Shown: positions 43,801 through 55,719, counted from the first letter of the stretch. The stretch: DNA of 64,000 nucleotides from Galeruca laticollis (GCA_963921935.1 OY998179.1:26719114-26783113); one strand, 5' to 3'. The notes: generated from the letters alone by a model not told the origin. Numbers and translations are program-made.

Positions 43801-44164
43801 AATTGAGTTTTAAAATGATTTAGCCTTAAGATCGTTAGTCTCAAGTACCAAATGTATCTGGCCTATTGTAAGTAAAGACAAATATTCAGTTCTATGCCGT
43901 GTTGCCTTGAAAGTGAAAGCATTATTCAGTTCAACCTATTTGTGTGAATCTTCTTTTTCCAATATGAAGTTTATTGAGAACAAATATCGCAATCGACTTA
44001 CAGATGAACATTTGGATAATTGTATTCGAATGGCTGTATCAAATTATACTGCAAACATTAAAAAAATTATGAGTCTGAGTGTCAGCCTTCTCATTGAAGG
44101 TGCTTTTTTATTTTTCAATGTTTATGTTCATGATAGTGCGTTACTTTTTTGTTGTTATTATTAA
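40876..44164 (+). pseudogene. hAT transposase (BED finger, RNase H-like core, hATC), broken
   Basis: Start MASSCKKVKTYHFHSKWEEQ. BED-type finger CLLCNTSVSVAKKGNIERHH at residues about 35-58. TAA at 41113-41115, then the same frame continues (ATEASYRVSQIIAQKKEPYE, LQLDESTDV). After another stop (41574) and a frame change comes MVGLTTDGAPAMLGCDKG and the CYHCIFHQQAL block. The coding sequence is split at 41890 by an LTR-like insert and resumes at 43284 (LSRGRVLKRFNDVLSG). The C-terminal hATC dimerisation part is at 43907 (STYLCESSFSNMKFIENKYR NRL). It resembles the ZBED5/SCAND3-like hAT group. Multiple stops and the insertion make it non-functional. Confidence 0.85.
41890..43279. mobile_element. 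Probable solo LTR inside the hAT transposase
   Basis: Begins TGTTACATG and ends GGGAGTAACA (TG...CA with short inverted ends). It is flanked by AGTC on both sides (41886-41889, 43280-43283). Removing it and one AGTC restores the hAT reading frame through LQSEVR. It is 1390 bp long, with no protein domain recognised inside and a pyrimidine-rich stretch near 42570-42650. A non-autonomous element with a 4 bp duplication is the alternative. Confidence 0.7.
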
Positions 44165-44491
44165 CTATTCTCAAATCTTACGTGACATGCCGTTGTGGCT
44201 GGATAAAAGTTCGTGTTTATTTTTAAAGCACCTTCGTTTGGTAGGTAGGAATGTAGCTATGAACAAGTACGTACTAGTAATAATAGTCATTTTGTTATTA
44301 GTTTACTATTAGTACCTATGTATTATGTATTACCAGTTAAATAGTGAAATAAATACATATAATGGTAAATTAACTGTGGATTATTTCATTTACGTTGCGT
44401 TACGTGGCTTCCGTGTGGGTAGCTCGCTGTTTATTCCAAAATTAACAAAGTAGCTCAACACATTGAGAGGTTGGCGACCACTGATATAGAT

Positions 44492-45094
44492 AGTAATTGC
44501 AGTTGCTTTTTGAAATTGGTAATAATAAAACGTCATTATTTTTAAAGATTATTCAATAAATGATATACTTATCAAAAATTCTAATGTTAGTTTTTGATCC
44601 ATTTTCTTTTACATTATATGTTGGCAAGTATTGTCCGAAAGACAAGGAGATTTGTGATTTTTTAAAAATCCACCTCAAATGGGGAAAGTGCTAAAATTGT
44701 TATGCTGAATTGAATCCGTCGAAAATAGTGCGTTTAAAAGGTACACTTGAATAATGGTAAAATATACTTTAAAATGATGTTATTACTTAATTACAAGTGC
44801 CCATGAGCTACATATATCAATCGGGGGCAGGAAGTCACCTATTTTTTTATCATCCCGACAATTGACATATTGTTATGTCTAAAGCACCTAGCCCCGTGTC
44901 TACAATATACCATTGTGGACAATTTGTCACGCTGTGGCCGGCCATCAATATAATCAACTGAACTTTAATTTGCGATTATACATCGACTTTTGAATCTAAG
45001 ATAGATAGTCACTTAGGTTTTCGTGTCTCACAAATCAATTCATAGTGTACCAAACGATGGCACAAAATTTTGTGAACAAATTTTCTGCTAAAAG
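44492..45094. other. Unassigned spacer
   Basis: No domain, LTR or tandem repeat recognised between the hAT and the errantivirus. Confidence 0.4.
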
Positions 45095-45098
45095 CGCT

Positions 45099-45283
45099 AG
45101 TTACGTCAATGGATATTGCATATTATGCAGTAATGTATTTTGTACAATAAGCATATTATAAAATATATAAATATCGATTTACTAAAATAAAAGGTTAGAT
45201 TGTATTGTTAAATGTACTTGATAAACGTCTCAAGTATGTAGTTCGCTTTTTAAATAGTCCTTCTCAAAGTTCGAAAACATCAT
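45099..45283 (+). repeat. 5' LTR of the errantivirus
   Basis: Begins AGTTACGTCAATGG, as errantivirus LTRs typically start AGTTA, and ends directly before the primer site. Confidence 0.92.
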
Positions 45284-45293
45284 TGGCGCAGTC
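45284..45293 (+). promoter_or_regulatory. Primer-binding site (tRNA-Ser type)
   Basis: TGGCGCAGTC lies immediately after the 5' LTR. This is the complement of the tRNA-Ser 3' end used by several insect errantiviruses. Confidence 0.85.
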
Positions 45294-45640
45294 AGTAGGT
45301 AGGTATCGCACGGGAAATTGTTCGTTTAAACGATTTACCGAAATATTCGAATTTGTGTTCAGAAACTGTACTCGAGTGCATATCGAAGCTGCAGATAGTT
45401 CGAGTGGACATCGAGCGATTCCAGCAGTTCCAGTGGACGACACCATAACGAACTTCAGAAGAGCAAAAAAACGAAGACCACAAACCACCTGGGTTAAGAA
45501 CTAGCATCGTTCCAACCTTTAGGACCCTAGAATATGATAGCTTTAGTTATAACGTAAGTGCTCATTATTATTTCCTTTATTTTCCATACCCATTTCTTTA
45601 GTAGTTATAGTTGTATATATATAAAAATAGTTAATATAAT

Positions 45641-46843
45641 TTGATGAGTGAATCTGAACTAGAGAATATGAGTATATTACTTGAAAATACTTTAAATTTA
45701 CAAGAAAGTAAAAACAATAATTTTGAAAATAATATAACCGAAAATAATTTAGAAAATTTAGACTTAGAAATGACTTCATCAGGTACAAACTACCAACTAC
45801 TTAGATTATATTTAGACTCAATTCCAAATTTTGATGGAAACCCTCATACACTTAATATTTTTATAGGTAATTGTGACAGTTTAATTTCTGCGTTCGCTAG
45901 TAACACAGATGCTTCTTTAAATACATTTTTACTTAGAGCTATTATAGGTAAATTAATAGGTAGAGCTCAAATATTAATTGGTTCCCGCACAGAATTAAAA
46001 ACGTGTGATGAAATTTATCAAGCCTTAAATTTAAGTTTTGGAGACCAAATAAACATTGACTGTTTAGATCTTATTAATTTGAAACCTTTAAAAAATGAAA
46101 GTCCTTATAATTTTGGTATGCGATGCCAAGATTCTAGGAGCCTTATTATTTCCAAATTAAATTTTTGAGACTTAGATATAAATGTAAAACGCCTACATCT
46201 CAAGAATTATGACAATTTAGCCTTAAAAACTTTTGTTCGTGGATTACCTGTACCAATACAAACTAACGTACGTTTAAGATCACCTGACAGCTTAGAAAAA
46301 GCTATGAGTTTAGTTGTAGAAGAAGAAAATTTTCTATATTCCACTCAAAGATTAAGTAACTTAAATTCTAATGTATCATTTAAGCCTAGTTTAAGAGTAA
46401 CAACTACAAGGAATCAAAATTTCAATCAGTACCCTTCATTCAACCCAAATTATAATAATATACATCCACATCAATCATCAACACAATTTCAACCAACCCG
46501 ACCAATATTTTCACCTAATTTAATAACTCGGCCTCCAGTATCATACCCACAGAGGTATACACAACCTTCTCCTCCAAATCAATCTTACAATTGGCGTCCA
46601 AATAACAATTATCCGACTCAACGTCGTCCATTTTTCACAAGTCAAACTTACAACCCAATACAACGACCCTCACAGCCAATTTCAACCAGCAAAATGTTCG
46701 CCATAATAATCAACAATTTAATCGCCCAAATAATTCTCAAAGTTTCAAACCAGAACCTATGTATATTTCTTCAAGAAACACTATACTTAAATCCCGATCA
46801 AATCCCATATTTAAATCAACAGAACTTTTCAATCAAACTGTAG
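45641..46843 (+). pseudogene. gag: Errantivirus Gag with one stop and a frame change
   Basis: Starts MSESELENMSILLENTLNLQ. Residues about 45-175 form a capsid-like helical region (LDSIPNFDGNPHTLNIFIGN, FGDQINIDCLDLINLKPLKN). A TGA at 46166-46168 interrupts; the same frame continues with LKTFVRGLPVPIQ and a proline/asparagine/glutamine-rich tail without a zinc knuckle, as is usual for errantivirus Gag. At about 46680 the Gln/Asn-rich tail continues in the -1 frame (QNVRHNNQQFNRPNNSQ), running into Pol. Whether this marks the native gag-pol frameshift or a mutation is uncertain. Confidence 0.8.
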
Positions 46844-47929
46844 ACAGTCCTTATCAAACTCATGAAATCAATAGTTCCCTTCAAACCGATGACAAATTTG
46901 ATATAAAAAATTACGAAAAATTATTTAATTACGAAAATTCATATAATTATGAAACTGACGAAAATGCTGATAATTATTATACGCCGGAAATAGAATATCC
47001 TCATGTAAATTATCCGACAAGTTACAATGATTTTTACAGAGATTCCTATGTAGACTCTCACGTTACGGAAATATCAAATAATCATATTCAGGATTTTTCA
47101 TACTCGCACATGTCCAAGCCAAGTTACATAATCTGCGTAAACGCATTGAAAACGAATTTGCCATTCATAGAAATTCCAGAAATAAGTGCAAAGTTTTTAG
47201 TTGACACAGGAAGTTCAGTCACTTATAGATCCGGAACTTGCGTATAAATTTTATAATAATTGCATTTCTAAAGAAAAATTTAACATTCAAACTGCTCATA
47301 ATATAACGAATCACGACGAGGTAGCTCATATTCCGTTTGTTTGATATCTTCAATTTAAACGAAACTCATAAATTTTATCTTTTCAAGTTTAGTGAAGATT
47401 TGATGGAATCATAGGCGTAGATTTGCTTAAACAATTAAATGCTAGCGTTAATGTTAGTAAAAGGGAAATTGTTACCCCTAACACAGTTATTCTTCTATTT
47501 GGTTCAAATACTGAAGAAAATATAATAAATTATTCATTAATAATACCACGTCGTACTCAACAAGTTGTTAAATTACCTATTAATTACCAAAATGGCATTG
47601 GAATACTTGATTACGAGAAGTTAGGTAAAGGACTTGAGACACCAAAAGCTTCAGTAAATATAGTTGATAATTTTGCAATAACCACAATAATAAATTCTAA
47701 TGAGAATCCGGTTAAACTTGATATTAATAGCCCTGGTGACACTAATCAAGAAATTTCAGAATTCTTACGTGAGTTTGAAAGCTCATCAGAAAAGGGAAAA
47801 GCTTCTACGAGTGCGCAAAACCAATCAAAAATAAACATTATATCAGATATACAAATACAGCCTCCTAATAATACCGCTGATATACCTACAAATTCTAGAG
47901 ACGAACTCAATACACCTCAACCTGACTGA
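46759..47929 (+). pseudogene. pol: Errantivirus Pol, protease and linker
   Basis: The -1 frame (46759-47247) ends with an aspartic-protease core KFLVDTGSSVT (about 47190-47222). A frame shift follows; the continuation at 47423-47929 (GVDLLKQLNASVNVSKREIV) is the end of protease, then the Pro/Asn-rich linker that precedes RT. Sequence breaks off at about 47930 where RT should begin. Multiple frame changes and stops are present around 47250-47420. Confidence 0.75.
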
Positions 47930-49386
47930 ACGAAACTTTCTACTCCTAAATCTAATTCTTCAACTGTTCATTCCATAGCTGCTAATGAAACCACTAATCA
48001 AGGTATTCCTATATTAGACGCAATTATAAATAACAAAGTTCACCTAATTTTAGTATACTCAAATTTATATCGAAAAATAGATATCTCTCAACATACTTAT
48101 GAAAATCATAAAATTATAAAAGTTAATATTCCCTGAAAACGACAATGAACGTTTCATATTTGAATTTTTAATAGAATACATCAGATCTTAATAACACGTT
48201 TTACATTTATTTTAACAAAGAAAATTTATATAACGATTTCAATAAAGTTTACTTGAAACATTTCTCTTCAAACGAACCAAGACTCATTAAATGCACTAAA
48301 TTAGTAAAACTATATCTGATAAGGAAGAACAAATGATTTTATTGAAAAATTACCATGAAAGCAAAACCACACACAGAGGAGTTAGGGAAACTTTAGAAAA
48401 ATTAAAAATAAATTATTATTGGAAAAATATGAAGAATACAATAACTAATTACATAAATTCTTGTACTATTTGCCAGAAAAATAAATATGCTAGACAAAAA
48501 CCGTATGTTCCGCTAATGCTAACTGAAACCGCGTCCAAACCGTTTCAAATTATACACATTGATGTTTTTATTAACGACGAAAAGTCTTATCTAACGTTAA
48601 CAGATGCATTTACAAAATTTGCACAAGCAGTGCACATTCCTTCTAAAACAGCTGTTATTATAAGTAAAGCTTTAATAAAATATTTCACATCTTTCGGAGT
48701 ACCACAATTAATCGTTTTAGATAAAGGTACAGAATTTAATAACGAAACTATTGAAGAACTTTTAGCGTTACACAAAATTAAAATACACTTTACCACAGCT
48801 GGTCATCATGAATCCAATTCTATAGCCGAAAGAGTACATTCAAACTTAATTGAACATCTAAGATTATTACGAGAACTCTATCCCGACGAAGATGATTTAA
48901 TGGATTACGTAATAATAGGTTACAATAATTCTATACATAGTTCTACAAGTTTTACCCCTTTTGAACTTACTTTTGGTCACATACATTCTAGAAATCCTAA
49001 CGAAATTTTCATACTCCAAGCTTTCTATAACGATTATGTGAACAATCATCAATCAAAATTGCAACATGTTTATAGAGATGTACACGAGAAATTGAAACAA
49101 AATGAAACAAAACAAAGAAAAATTATAGAGAAACGTAATACAAAAGGTGACTCGAATAATTAATTTAAAATCGGTCAAATTGTATACAAGCACAACCCCA
49201 AGAAAAGAAATAAAAAAGATAAACGTTTTCTAGGCCCTTTCGAAATTACTCAAATACTTGACAGGAATCGTGTTGAAATTTCTGGAAATTCACTCAAACA
49301 TAAAAAACTTAAAGCACATCAAGAAATTATTCACATTAATGAACTAGAAAAAACCTCCCATTACAGGTTCCTCTGTTGGACCACCT
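47930..49386 (+). pseudogene. pol: Errantivirus Pol, integrase; RT and RNase H deleted
   Basis: About 350 bp of the RNase H-integrase tether remains (47990-48330). The 276-residue frame 48333-49163 follows. It has an HHCC zinc domain (HESKTTHRG ... CTICQ), then the catalytic core with IHIDVF (Asp), VLDKGTEFNN (Asp) and HHESNSIAERVHSNL (Glu). A TAA at 49161-49163 cuts the protein. The same frame continues with the C-terminal barrel (FKIGQIVYKHNPK, RFLGPFEITQIL) to a stop at about 49386. No reverse transcriptase or RNase H motif occurs between protease and integrase. Confidence 0.85.
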
Positions 49387-50387
49387 AAGGAAGATTAAAT
49401 ACCCCTAAATTGCATAACCTAAACGATAATCCTGGCCTCCTACCCTTACGACTAGAAACAGCATATGTACAAACAGATTTTTGGACCTTCATACATATTT
49501 GCGATATTACAAACTTGACAGATCACTTTTTAACATTAAAAGACCATTATGACAATCTACACGACTCTCTTTCAAAACACTCCAGCATATTTAATTTTAC
49601 AGAACACTTCGATAATTCCTATCATATAATTCAAGTATTAGAAAATAAAATATCCTCACAAATCAATCAAATAAATCCACTATGGAGAAAGCAGGTAAAA
49701 CGATCACTTTTTGACGGACTTGGCTCAGCAATAAAATTTTTGACAGGTAATTTAGACCAAGACGATTCAAAACGATATGACGAAGCTATTAAAGCCTTAT
49801 CTGATAATCAAAATAAAATAAAAACATTGTTAGAACACCAAGTAACATTACTCGAATCATCTATGAAAATATTTGAACATAATTCTAGAATACTATCCCA
49901 CAACCAAGAAATATTAAGCTCACGCATTAACGATTTACAAAAAGAATTACGAAATATAAAAATTGAAAATATAGAAACTTTCCATTTCTTCTCAATAGAA
50001 CAGATCGTTTCTCAATTCTCTATTAGCTTTCAAATAATATATGATATGCTCGAAGTAGCTATAAGCTTCGCAAAAATAAATACTTTCCACAATTCTATAG
50101 CAAACCCCAGCGAAATACTTTCAGAGATAAACACAGTTAAGAAAAATATTAACAAAAATAACAGATTTCCTGTCGAAACATCTTTAAACAATATTCTATT
50201 ATTTGAGAAAATTACCAAAGTTAAAAGTTACAGTAAATATAATAGTATTATTTTCATATTAGAAGTACCGATTGTAGAACTTAGTGAATATAACTACTAT
50301 CATCTATATCCCATACCTACACCTTCAAACCAAAATTTTAAACTTGTAATGCCCCAAACCAAATTTCTCCTTTTACATGAGCTAAGC

Positions 50388-53069
50388 CAGCGGTTCCCAA
50401 ACTTTTTTGATGGCGTACCACCTAATATGAAGTCTTCCTTTCATGTACCACCAGTATAAAAATGATTAATCATCATTCAATTGCCAACATAGTAAAGTTT
50501 GTAAATAACAATTAAAAAATAACATTTAGCCTTTTAAGTACTTTACTTTAAAACAATGTTTATTTAGTTCTTTGCAGTTAGTTGTAAATAAATTAGTTGA
50601 AATTAAACTTTTCATAGTTATAACCAATGCTTATTTTGAAATAAAAATTAGGATGAAAGAATATAAATAAACTTTAAGCTGTAGAACAAAACTGTATTTG
50701 GAAAACAATACAACAAATTCAAACATAAGTACACACAAGTTAATGAGAAGGATGAGCTTGTAGCGATTTGCTTAAAGTTGCAATGTCTGGTTTTATTGGG
50801 CTTAGCTTCAAACGCAAGTCATTTTCAACACAAGCCAGCCTATTTCTGTATTTGTTTTTAAGGTAACAAAGAGAAGAAAACGCAGCTTCACATAAGTAGG
50901 ATGTTGAAAATGGGAGTAAAAACTTGACTGCTCGGTTGGCGATTTCACCGTAGTCTTGGCGTCGTTGAATCCAAAAGTCAATCAGGGTAGCTTTATCAAA
51001 AACTTCCTTCAAATCTGAGTCACAATTTAAGTCGAACAGTTGATCTTTTTCGGCTAATGAGAGATTCTCTGGGATTGTCATTTTCTTAATGTCACTAAAC
51101 GGGGTTTTCATCCACAAATGTTCTTTATAGTTTTCTGGGAAGTAAATGCTCAAGTTTTCCTTCAAAATGTTACAATGGTCACTGATATCACTAAGAACTG
51201 TCTTACTAAGTGAAAGCTCATTTTCTTCAACAAAAGTGCTGAGAGAAGGAAAAAACGAAACCTTGCTTTTCTTGGCTTCATCATCTGCAAAGGTGATTTT
51301 TTGTTTCAAGGCATTAATTTTGTCACACACTCGAAACGGGGTATTAGAAGTACCTTGAAAACTCATGTTCACATCATTGAGTTTTGAAAAAATGTCAGCT
51401 AAGTAAGCCAGTCGACACAGCCATAGTTCATCAGTAAAACGACTTCGTAGCTCAAAATCAGAATCTGTTAAAAAAATCAATATCTCGTGACGTAACTCAA
51501 AAACGCGAGTCAGCATCTTTCCTCTTGAAAGCCACCTAACTTCTGTGTGGAGCAGTAGTTGTTTATGAATACTGTCCATTTCTTGACATAAGTTGTGAAA
51601 AAGGCGTTAATTCAAGGCTCTGCTCTTAATAAAATTCACTGTCTTTACAGCCTCGTTCAAAACAGTTTTTAGTTGTGCTGGACAGCGTTTTGTTACAAGC
51701 GCTTCTCTGTGAAGGCTGCAGTGAATATGTTGTGCCTCCGGAGCTTCTTTTTTTATTTTAGTTACCAATCCACTATAAGCTCCTGTCATGGCTCTCGCAC
51801 CATCCGTGCATATACCAACACATTTCTTCCAATCCATTCCATTCCTGAGCACAAATTCATTTACTTTATAAAATATGTCTTCTCCAGTAGTATGAGCTGA
51901 AAGAGTTTCACAAAATAACATATCTTCACCAACTGAGTATTTTCCTTCATAGCGAACATAACATGACAGTTGAGCCAAATTTGCGACATCTGTTGTTTCG
52001 TCCACTTGTATCGCAAAGTATTTACTACTGTTCACTTTCTTGAGTAAAATGTCTTTTACATTTAAAGCCATATTAGATATTCTTCTTGAAACAGTATTAT
52101 CAGACAAGGAAACCACATCGAGCTGTTTTCCCTCTTTATCACCTATAATTGTGGAAACAAGGTCTTTAGCTGCTGGCAAAATTAGAGTCTCTCCAATAGT
52201 ATGAGGTTTTAGTTCTTGTGCTATTCTCAGACTAACCTTGTATGAAGCTTCAACAGCCCTAGTGTTTAACCCCGTAAATGAAGTGATTGCTCCTTTATTC
52301 ACTTTTAACTCAGACTCCTTCCGTTTAAAAAACTCTAATGGCTTGTTTATGAGATTGATATGCTTTGTATTAAAATGACGCAATAAAAGTGATGGTTTCA
52401 TCGAATGATTTGACAAAGTTTCTAAACAAATGACACATTGTGGAACAGGTTCACTGAAATTTCCAGTATAAGTAAAACCAAACGATAAATACTTCTCATC
52501 ATATTTACATTTACCTGATTTCTTTTTGTTTTCACAAGTTCGTAACAAAGGCGTAGAAGTAGAGGAACAGCTTGGTTGCTCAGCATCTGTTCCTGCTGCA
52601 ATAGGCTTTTCTTGTTCCGGTGACAAAGTTCTTTGCTTTTTAGAACTACTACACGTAGATCTTACCAAAAACTTATCCATTTCAATTCGACAGCTAACAC
52701 TTACCAACAATGTTATTCTCACTGACTGATAGACACAAACTCTATATAAACAACAACACGTCAAACTGCAGGTTAGGTTTTCTACGGAGCTACGTAGTAG
52801 ATAGTGCTCGCTGAGATGACAGACAGGCGACTGGGACTGGCTGACTGGCATCTGGCACAACACAATAACAAAGCGCGCGGCCTTGAACGGCGCTACTCCC
52901 CTCCACGCCCTCACAATCTTTCCCACTCCGACTGTCACCCCTCCATCCGCTGCTCGCTCACCCTCACGCTACTAGTAGAGTATACCAATTTTCGAACTTC
53001 ACTCGCGTACCACCAGCAACGTTCCCGCGTACCACCAGTGGTACGCGTACCACAGTTTGGGAACCGCTG
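50388..53069 (-). mobile_element. hAT transposon inside env (second copy)
   Basis: Inverted ends CAGCGGTTCCCAAAC (50388) and GTTTGGGAACCGCTG (ending 53069). Perfect 8 bp duplication AGCTAAGC (50380-50387, 53070-53077). Both subterminal regions carry repeated GTACCACC motifs, likely transposase-binding sites. It is 2682 bp with one gene on the minus strand. Unrelated in its ends to the hAT at 40496. Confidence 0.95.
50740..52680 (-). pseudogene. hAT transposase, single in-frame stop
   Basis: Start chosen at MDKFLVRSTCSSSKKQRTLS (52680); the frame is open upstream to 52938, but that part overlaps the subterminal repeats. BED-like finger: CVICLETLSNHSMKPSLLLR HFNTKH. Core: IQVDETTDVANLAQLSCYV (first Asp) and CTDGARAMTGAYSG, with the HCSLHREAL block. 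One TAA (51607-51609) interrupts after IKSRALN. The same frame continues RLFHNLCQEMDSIHKQLLLH, EVRWLSRGKML and the hATC end (STSYLCEAAFSSLCYLKNKY RNRL). About 645 residues if read through, the usual length. ZBED5/SCAND3-like group. Very few lesions, so a recent copy. Confidence 0.9.
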
Positions 53070-53790
53070 AGCTAAGCTATGCATCTACAAATTCGAAGTG
53101 TGAAGAAATTAGTCAAGAAGAATTCTTCTGCCGAGAGATACAAACAAGAGTAATCTCACAGAAAGCTCCTTGCGAAGTCCAACTTCTAAAATATTCCCAA
53201 TCTACAAACAGTTGTCGAGAAATTCCATCTACCATTAGTGAAGTTAAAGTGCAGAAATTGGAAACTGACCATTGGATTGTGATCGCCCCGTATAGTGTTA
53301 TAGCCAGACAAAATTGTAACAAAGACATTACGAACATTCCTGTAAACGGTAGTTACTAAATCGAATTTAATAACCGCTGTGAAATTTTAATAGAGAATAT
53401 TTATTTAAGAACTTTTAAGACCAAACTGCCAGAATATAAAAACATTAATTTACCGAAATTACAAATTAATAAAAATTATTACACTTTAGATACCGTTAAG
53501 CTTAAACCTGTGTATTTAGATTCAATTGATCTTAACGAAATGAACAATGTCATCAGTGCCATTCAAGAAGATAAAACTTTAGCCGAGAAGATAGATTGGT
53601 CACCAATTCATTTCAAAAGTATAAGCTTTTATTCAATTTTGTTCTACTTTATAGTTACAGCCTGCATTATCTACCTAGTACTCAAGAATAGAAAGAAGAA
53701 AAGTCAATCCAAACGGACGACAACAAGTGAAAAAGATGTTCTGAAAAATTTTCCCATCATGTCGAACTCTGGTCCATCCCCTTAGTTCTC

Positions 53791-53804
53791 TCCTAGGGCG
53801 GAGG
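53791..53804 (+). promoter_or_regulatory. Polypurine tract
   Basis: The purine-rich run GGGCGGAGG ends directly before the 3' LTR, the expected plus-strand primer site. Confidence 0.7.
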
Positions 53805-53989
53805 AGTTACGTCAATGGATATTGCATATTATGCAGTAATGTATTTTGTAGAATAAGCATATTATAAAATATATAAATATCGTTTTACTAAAATAAAAGG
53901 TTAGATTGTATTGTTAAATTTACTTAATAAACGTCTCAAGTGTGTAGTTCGTTTTTTAAAAAGTCCTTCTCGAAATTCGAAAACATCTT
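53805..53989 (+). repeat. 3' LTR of the errantivirus
   Basis: Same length and start as the 5' LTR, followed by the CGCT duplication (53990-53993). About 10 substitutions relative to the 5' copy. Confidence 0.92.
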
Positions 53990-53993
53990 CGCT

Positions 53994-55135
53994 ACTAGTC
54001 TTATCTTATTTGTCGGTTCACAACATTCGAATTACTAATTCGAGGCACCAGTGAGTCTATAGAAAACATAAAAGAGGACCTATTTTGAATACAATACAAT
54101 AAATTTGGATGAATAATAGATGTATGTCTTCTAATTATGGTAATTTTATGACTCGGTAGTATATAAAACAAATTCAAGACCTCCTAGTGACTAAATTGTA
54201 GGTACTGCAGCTCTTTACCACAAAGAAGAAACAATTCAGAATATCCAAAGAGGACAAGATATCGCATTATTGGATTTCAAATCCAGTTCATTGAAAAATG
54301 TTTTAGAAATCTTGAATTTCCATTTGAGATAAAATTTTACTCAATATTAGTTATTCTTCAATAGATAGAAGAATTTTACTTGACAGTAGATTAGATTTTC
54401 GACACTTCTTGGAAACTGTTCGAAGTAAACATTTTAGAGAATTTCAATAACGAAAGTTAACGTATGTATGATGATGCCTACAGCACAGACATTGTTACGA
54501 AACATCTTTCACAAGTTTAACACAATAGCCGGAGAACAAAAACGGGCTTTAATTTTACGACTGCAGCAGGACTGCTAGCTAAATATTCCATTACCGATCA
54601 ACAAAAGTATGATTCCGTGTTAATTTTTTTCCGTTAACGCAATTTGAAAAATAATGCGCGTCATAAAATCGGCAGTAAAATTTAACCTTGTCTGAAACAT
54701 TAAATAAAGAATGAACATATTTTATGAGTTAGGTGAAAAAAAAGATGTCTTGAACGTTGTCTGTTAGATACGGGTTATTTGCCAAGAACTATGACTCTTA
54801 TGGACTCAAGCACAAACGGCGTTGGGTTAAAATATACAGGGTTTTACTAAAGTTTTTATAAATGTTGTACAACGTAAAAGGATAATTTGTTCAGTAACAG
54901 AGCTCTATCGGAACTCAGAGTTTTGAATTCGCATTTTTTGGTATCTGTTCAAGATTATTAAACAGAAATTGATATATCTATTGGAGGCATCCATTCTTGA
55001 TTCTTGTCTATGAACCCGACGAGTCAAATGATACTGGCCAATAGGAAATATTTATTTTCGTTTGGTCGACCCAATCCACGTGTAAACACGCCCCTTGCAG
55101 ATTTCTATTTAACACGTCTTACAACGTGAAGAAAT
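53994..55135. other. Unassigned; possible start of an LTR-like unit
   Basis: TGTTACGAAACATC at about 54494 resembles the start of the gypsy-type LTR at 25392. Near 55050-55120 there is a CCAAT motif and TATTTAACACG, which could be a promoter. No coding domain. Confidence 0.35.
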
Positions 55136-55570
55136 CAGTTTTTTACACTCATCGAAGCGAGTTCAATACTCTCGATAACAAAGTTTTTACACTCATCGAA
55201 GCGAGTTCAATACTCTCGATAACAAAGTTTTACACTAATCGACGCGAGTTTTACACACTCATCGAATCGAGCTCAACGCTCAATAACAAAGTTTTTTACA
55301 CTCATCGAAGCGAGTTCAATACTCTCGATAACAAAGTTTTAAACGCATCGACGCGAGTTTTACACACTTATCGAATCAAGCTAAACGCTCAATAACAAAG
55401 TTTTTTACACTCATCGAAGTGAGTTCAATACTCTCGATAACAAAGTTTTACACTCATCAACGCGAGTTTCACACACTCATCGAATCGAGCTCAACGCTCA
55501 AAAACAAAGTTCTTATATTCATCGAAGCGAGTTTAACACTCAATAACAAGGTTAGTTTTAATATTCATCA
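55136..55570. repeat. Higher-order tandem repeat, 45 bp + 64 bp units
   Basis: Unit A (about 45 bp): AAGTTTTTTACACTCATCGA, then AGCGAGTTCAATACTCTCGA. Unit B (about 64 bp) has TCGACGCGAGTTTTACACAC, then TCATCGAATCGAGCTCAACG. The order is A A B A B A B and a shortened final unit, giving a composite period near 109 bp. An open frame runs through part of it but has no protein features. An AATAAATTATTAAT stretch follows at about 55650. Confidence 0.9.
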
Positions 55571-55719
55571 AATCGAAACATAAAGTATCTTCCGATCTGA
55601 AATCACCGAAGTTCAGCATTCACAACTTTGTACCATTTTGTAAATTTGTACTTAATAAATTATTAATTTCGACATTACGAATTACGAATTACTTAAATAT
55701 GGAGGATAGAAGCTAAACC

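Larger units (their letters stand above)
40496..44483 (+). mobile_element. hAT transposon (first copy)
   Basis: Inverted ends CAGTGGTCGCCAACCT (40496) and AGGTTGGCGACCACTG (ending 44483). The 8 bp duplication ATATAGAT is perfect at 40488-40495 and 44484-44491. Subterminal GTAGCTC motifs occur near both ends. Length is 3988 bp, of which 1390 bp plus a 4 bp duplication is a later insertion (41890-43279); the original element was about 2.6 kb. Confidence 0.95.
49410..53785 (+). pseudogene. env: Errantivirus envelope protein, split by a hAT element
   Basis: F-type envelope glycoprotein that in active errantiviruses mediates membrane fusion. The first part (49410-50379) has a furin-type site QVKR at about 49690, followed by SLFDGLGSAIKFLTG, then a heptad-rich coiled-coil region and the YYHLYPIPTP block. 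The hAT insertion at 50388 cuts the frame, which resumes at 53078. The second part has the cysteine-rich ectodomain end, one TAA (53357-53359), a transmembrane segment SFYSILFYFIVTACIIYLVL, and a basic/serine-rich cytoplasmic tail ending SNSGPSP. No signal peptide is visible at the open-frame start, which fits a spliced leader upstream. Non-functional as it stands. Confidence 0.85.
45099..53989 (+). mobile_element. Errantivirus (env-bearing Ty3/gypsy element), defective
   Basis: Two 185 bp LTRs flanked by CGCT (45095-45098 and 53990-53993), a tRNA-Ser-type primer site and a polypurine tract define the provirus. Gene order is gag, protease, (RT/RNase H missing), integrase, env. The LTRs differ at about 10 of 185 positions by eye, so the insertion is not very recent. 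A hAT element interrupts env (50388-53069). Errantiviruses are insect retroelements with an F-type envelope. This copy cannot replicate by itself. Confidence 0.92.

Noticed and set aside
52681..52938. Upstream extension of the hAT transposase frame
   Set aside because: It overlaps the subterminal repeat region; MDKFLVRS at 52680 fits the family start.
55126..55395. 89-codon ORF through the tandem repeat
   Set aside because: By-product of the repeat; no homologous domain and it ends arbitrarily within the array.
55136..55570. CRISPR-like array
   Set aside because: Units are contiguous diverged tandem repeats without unique spacers, and the context is eukaryotic.
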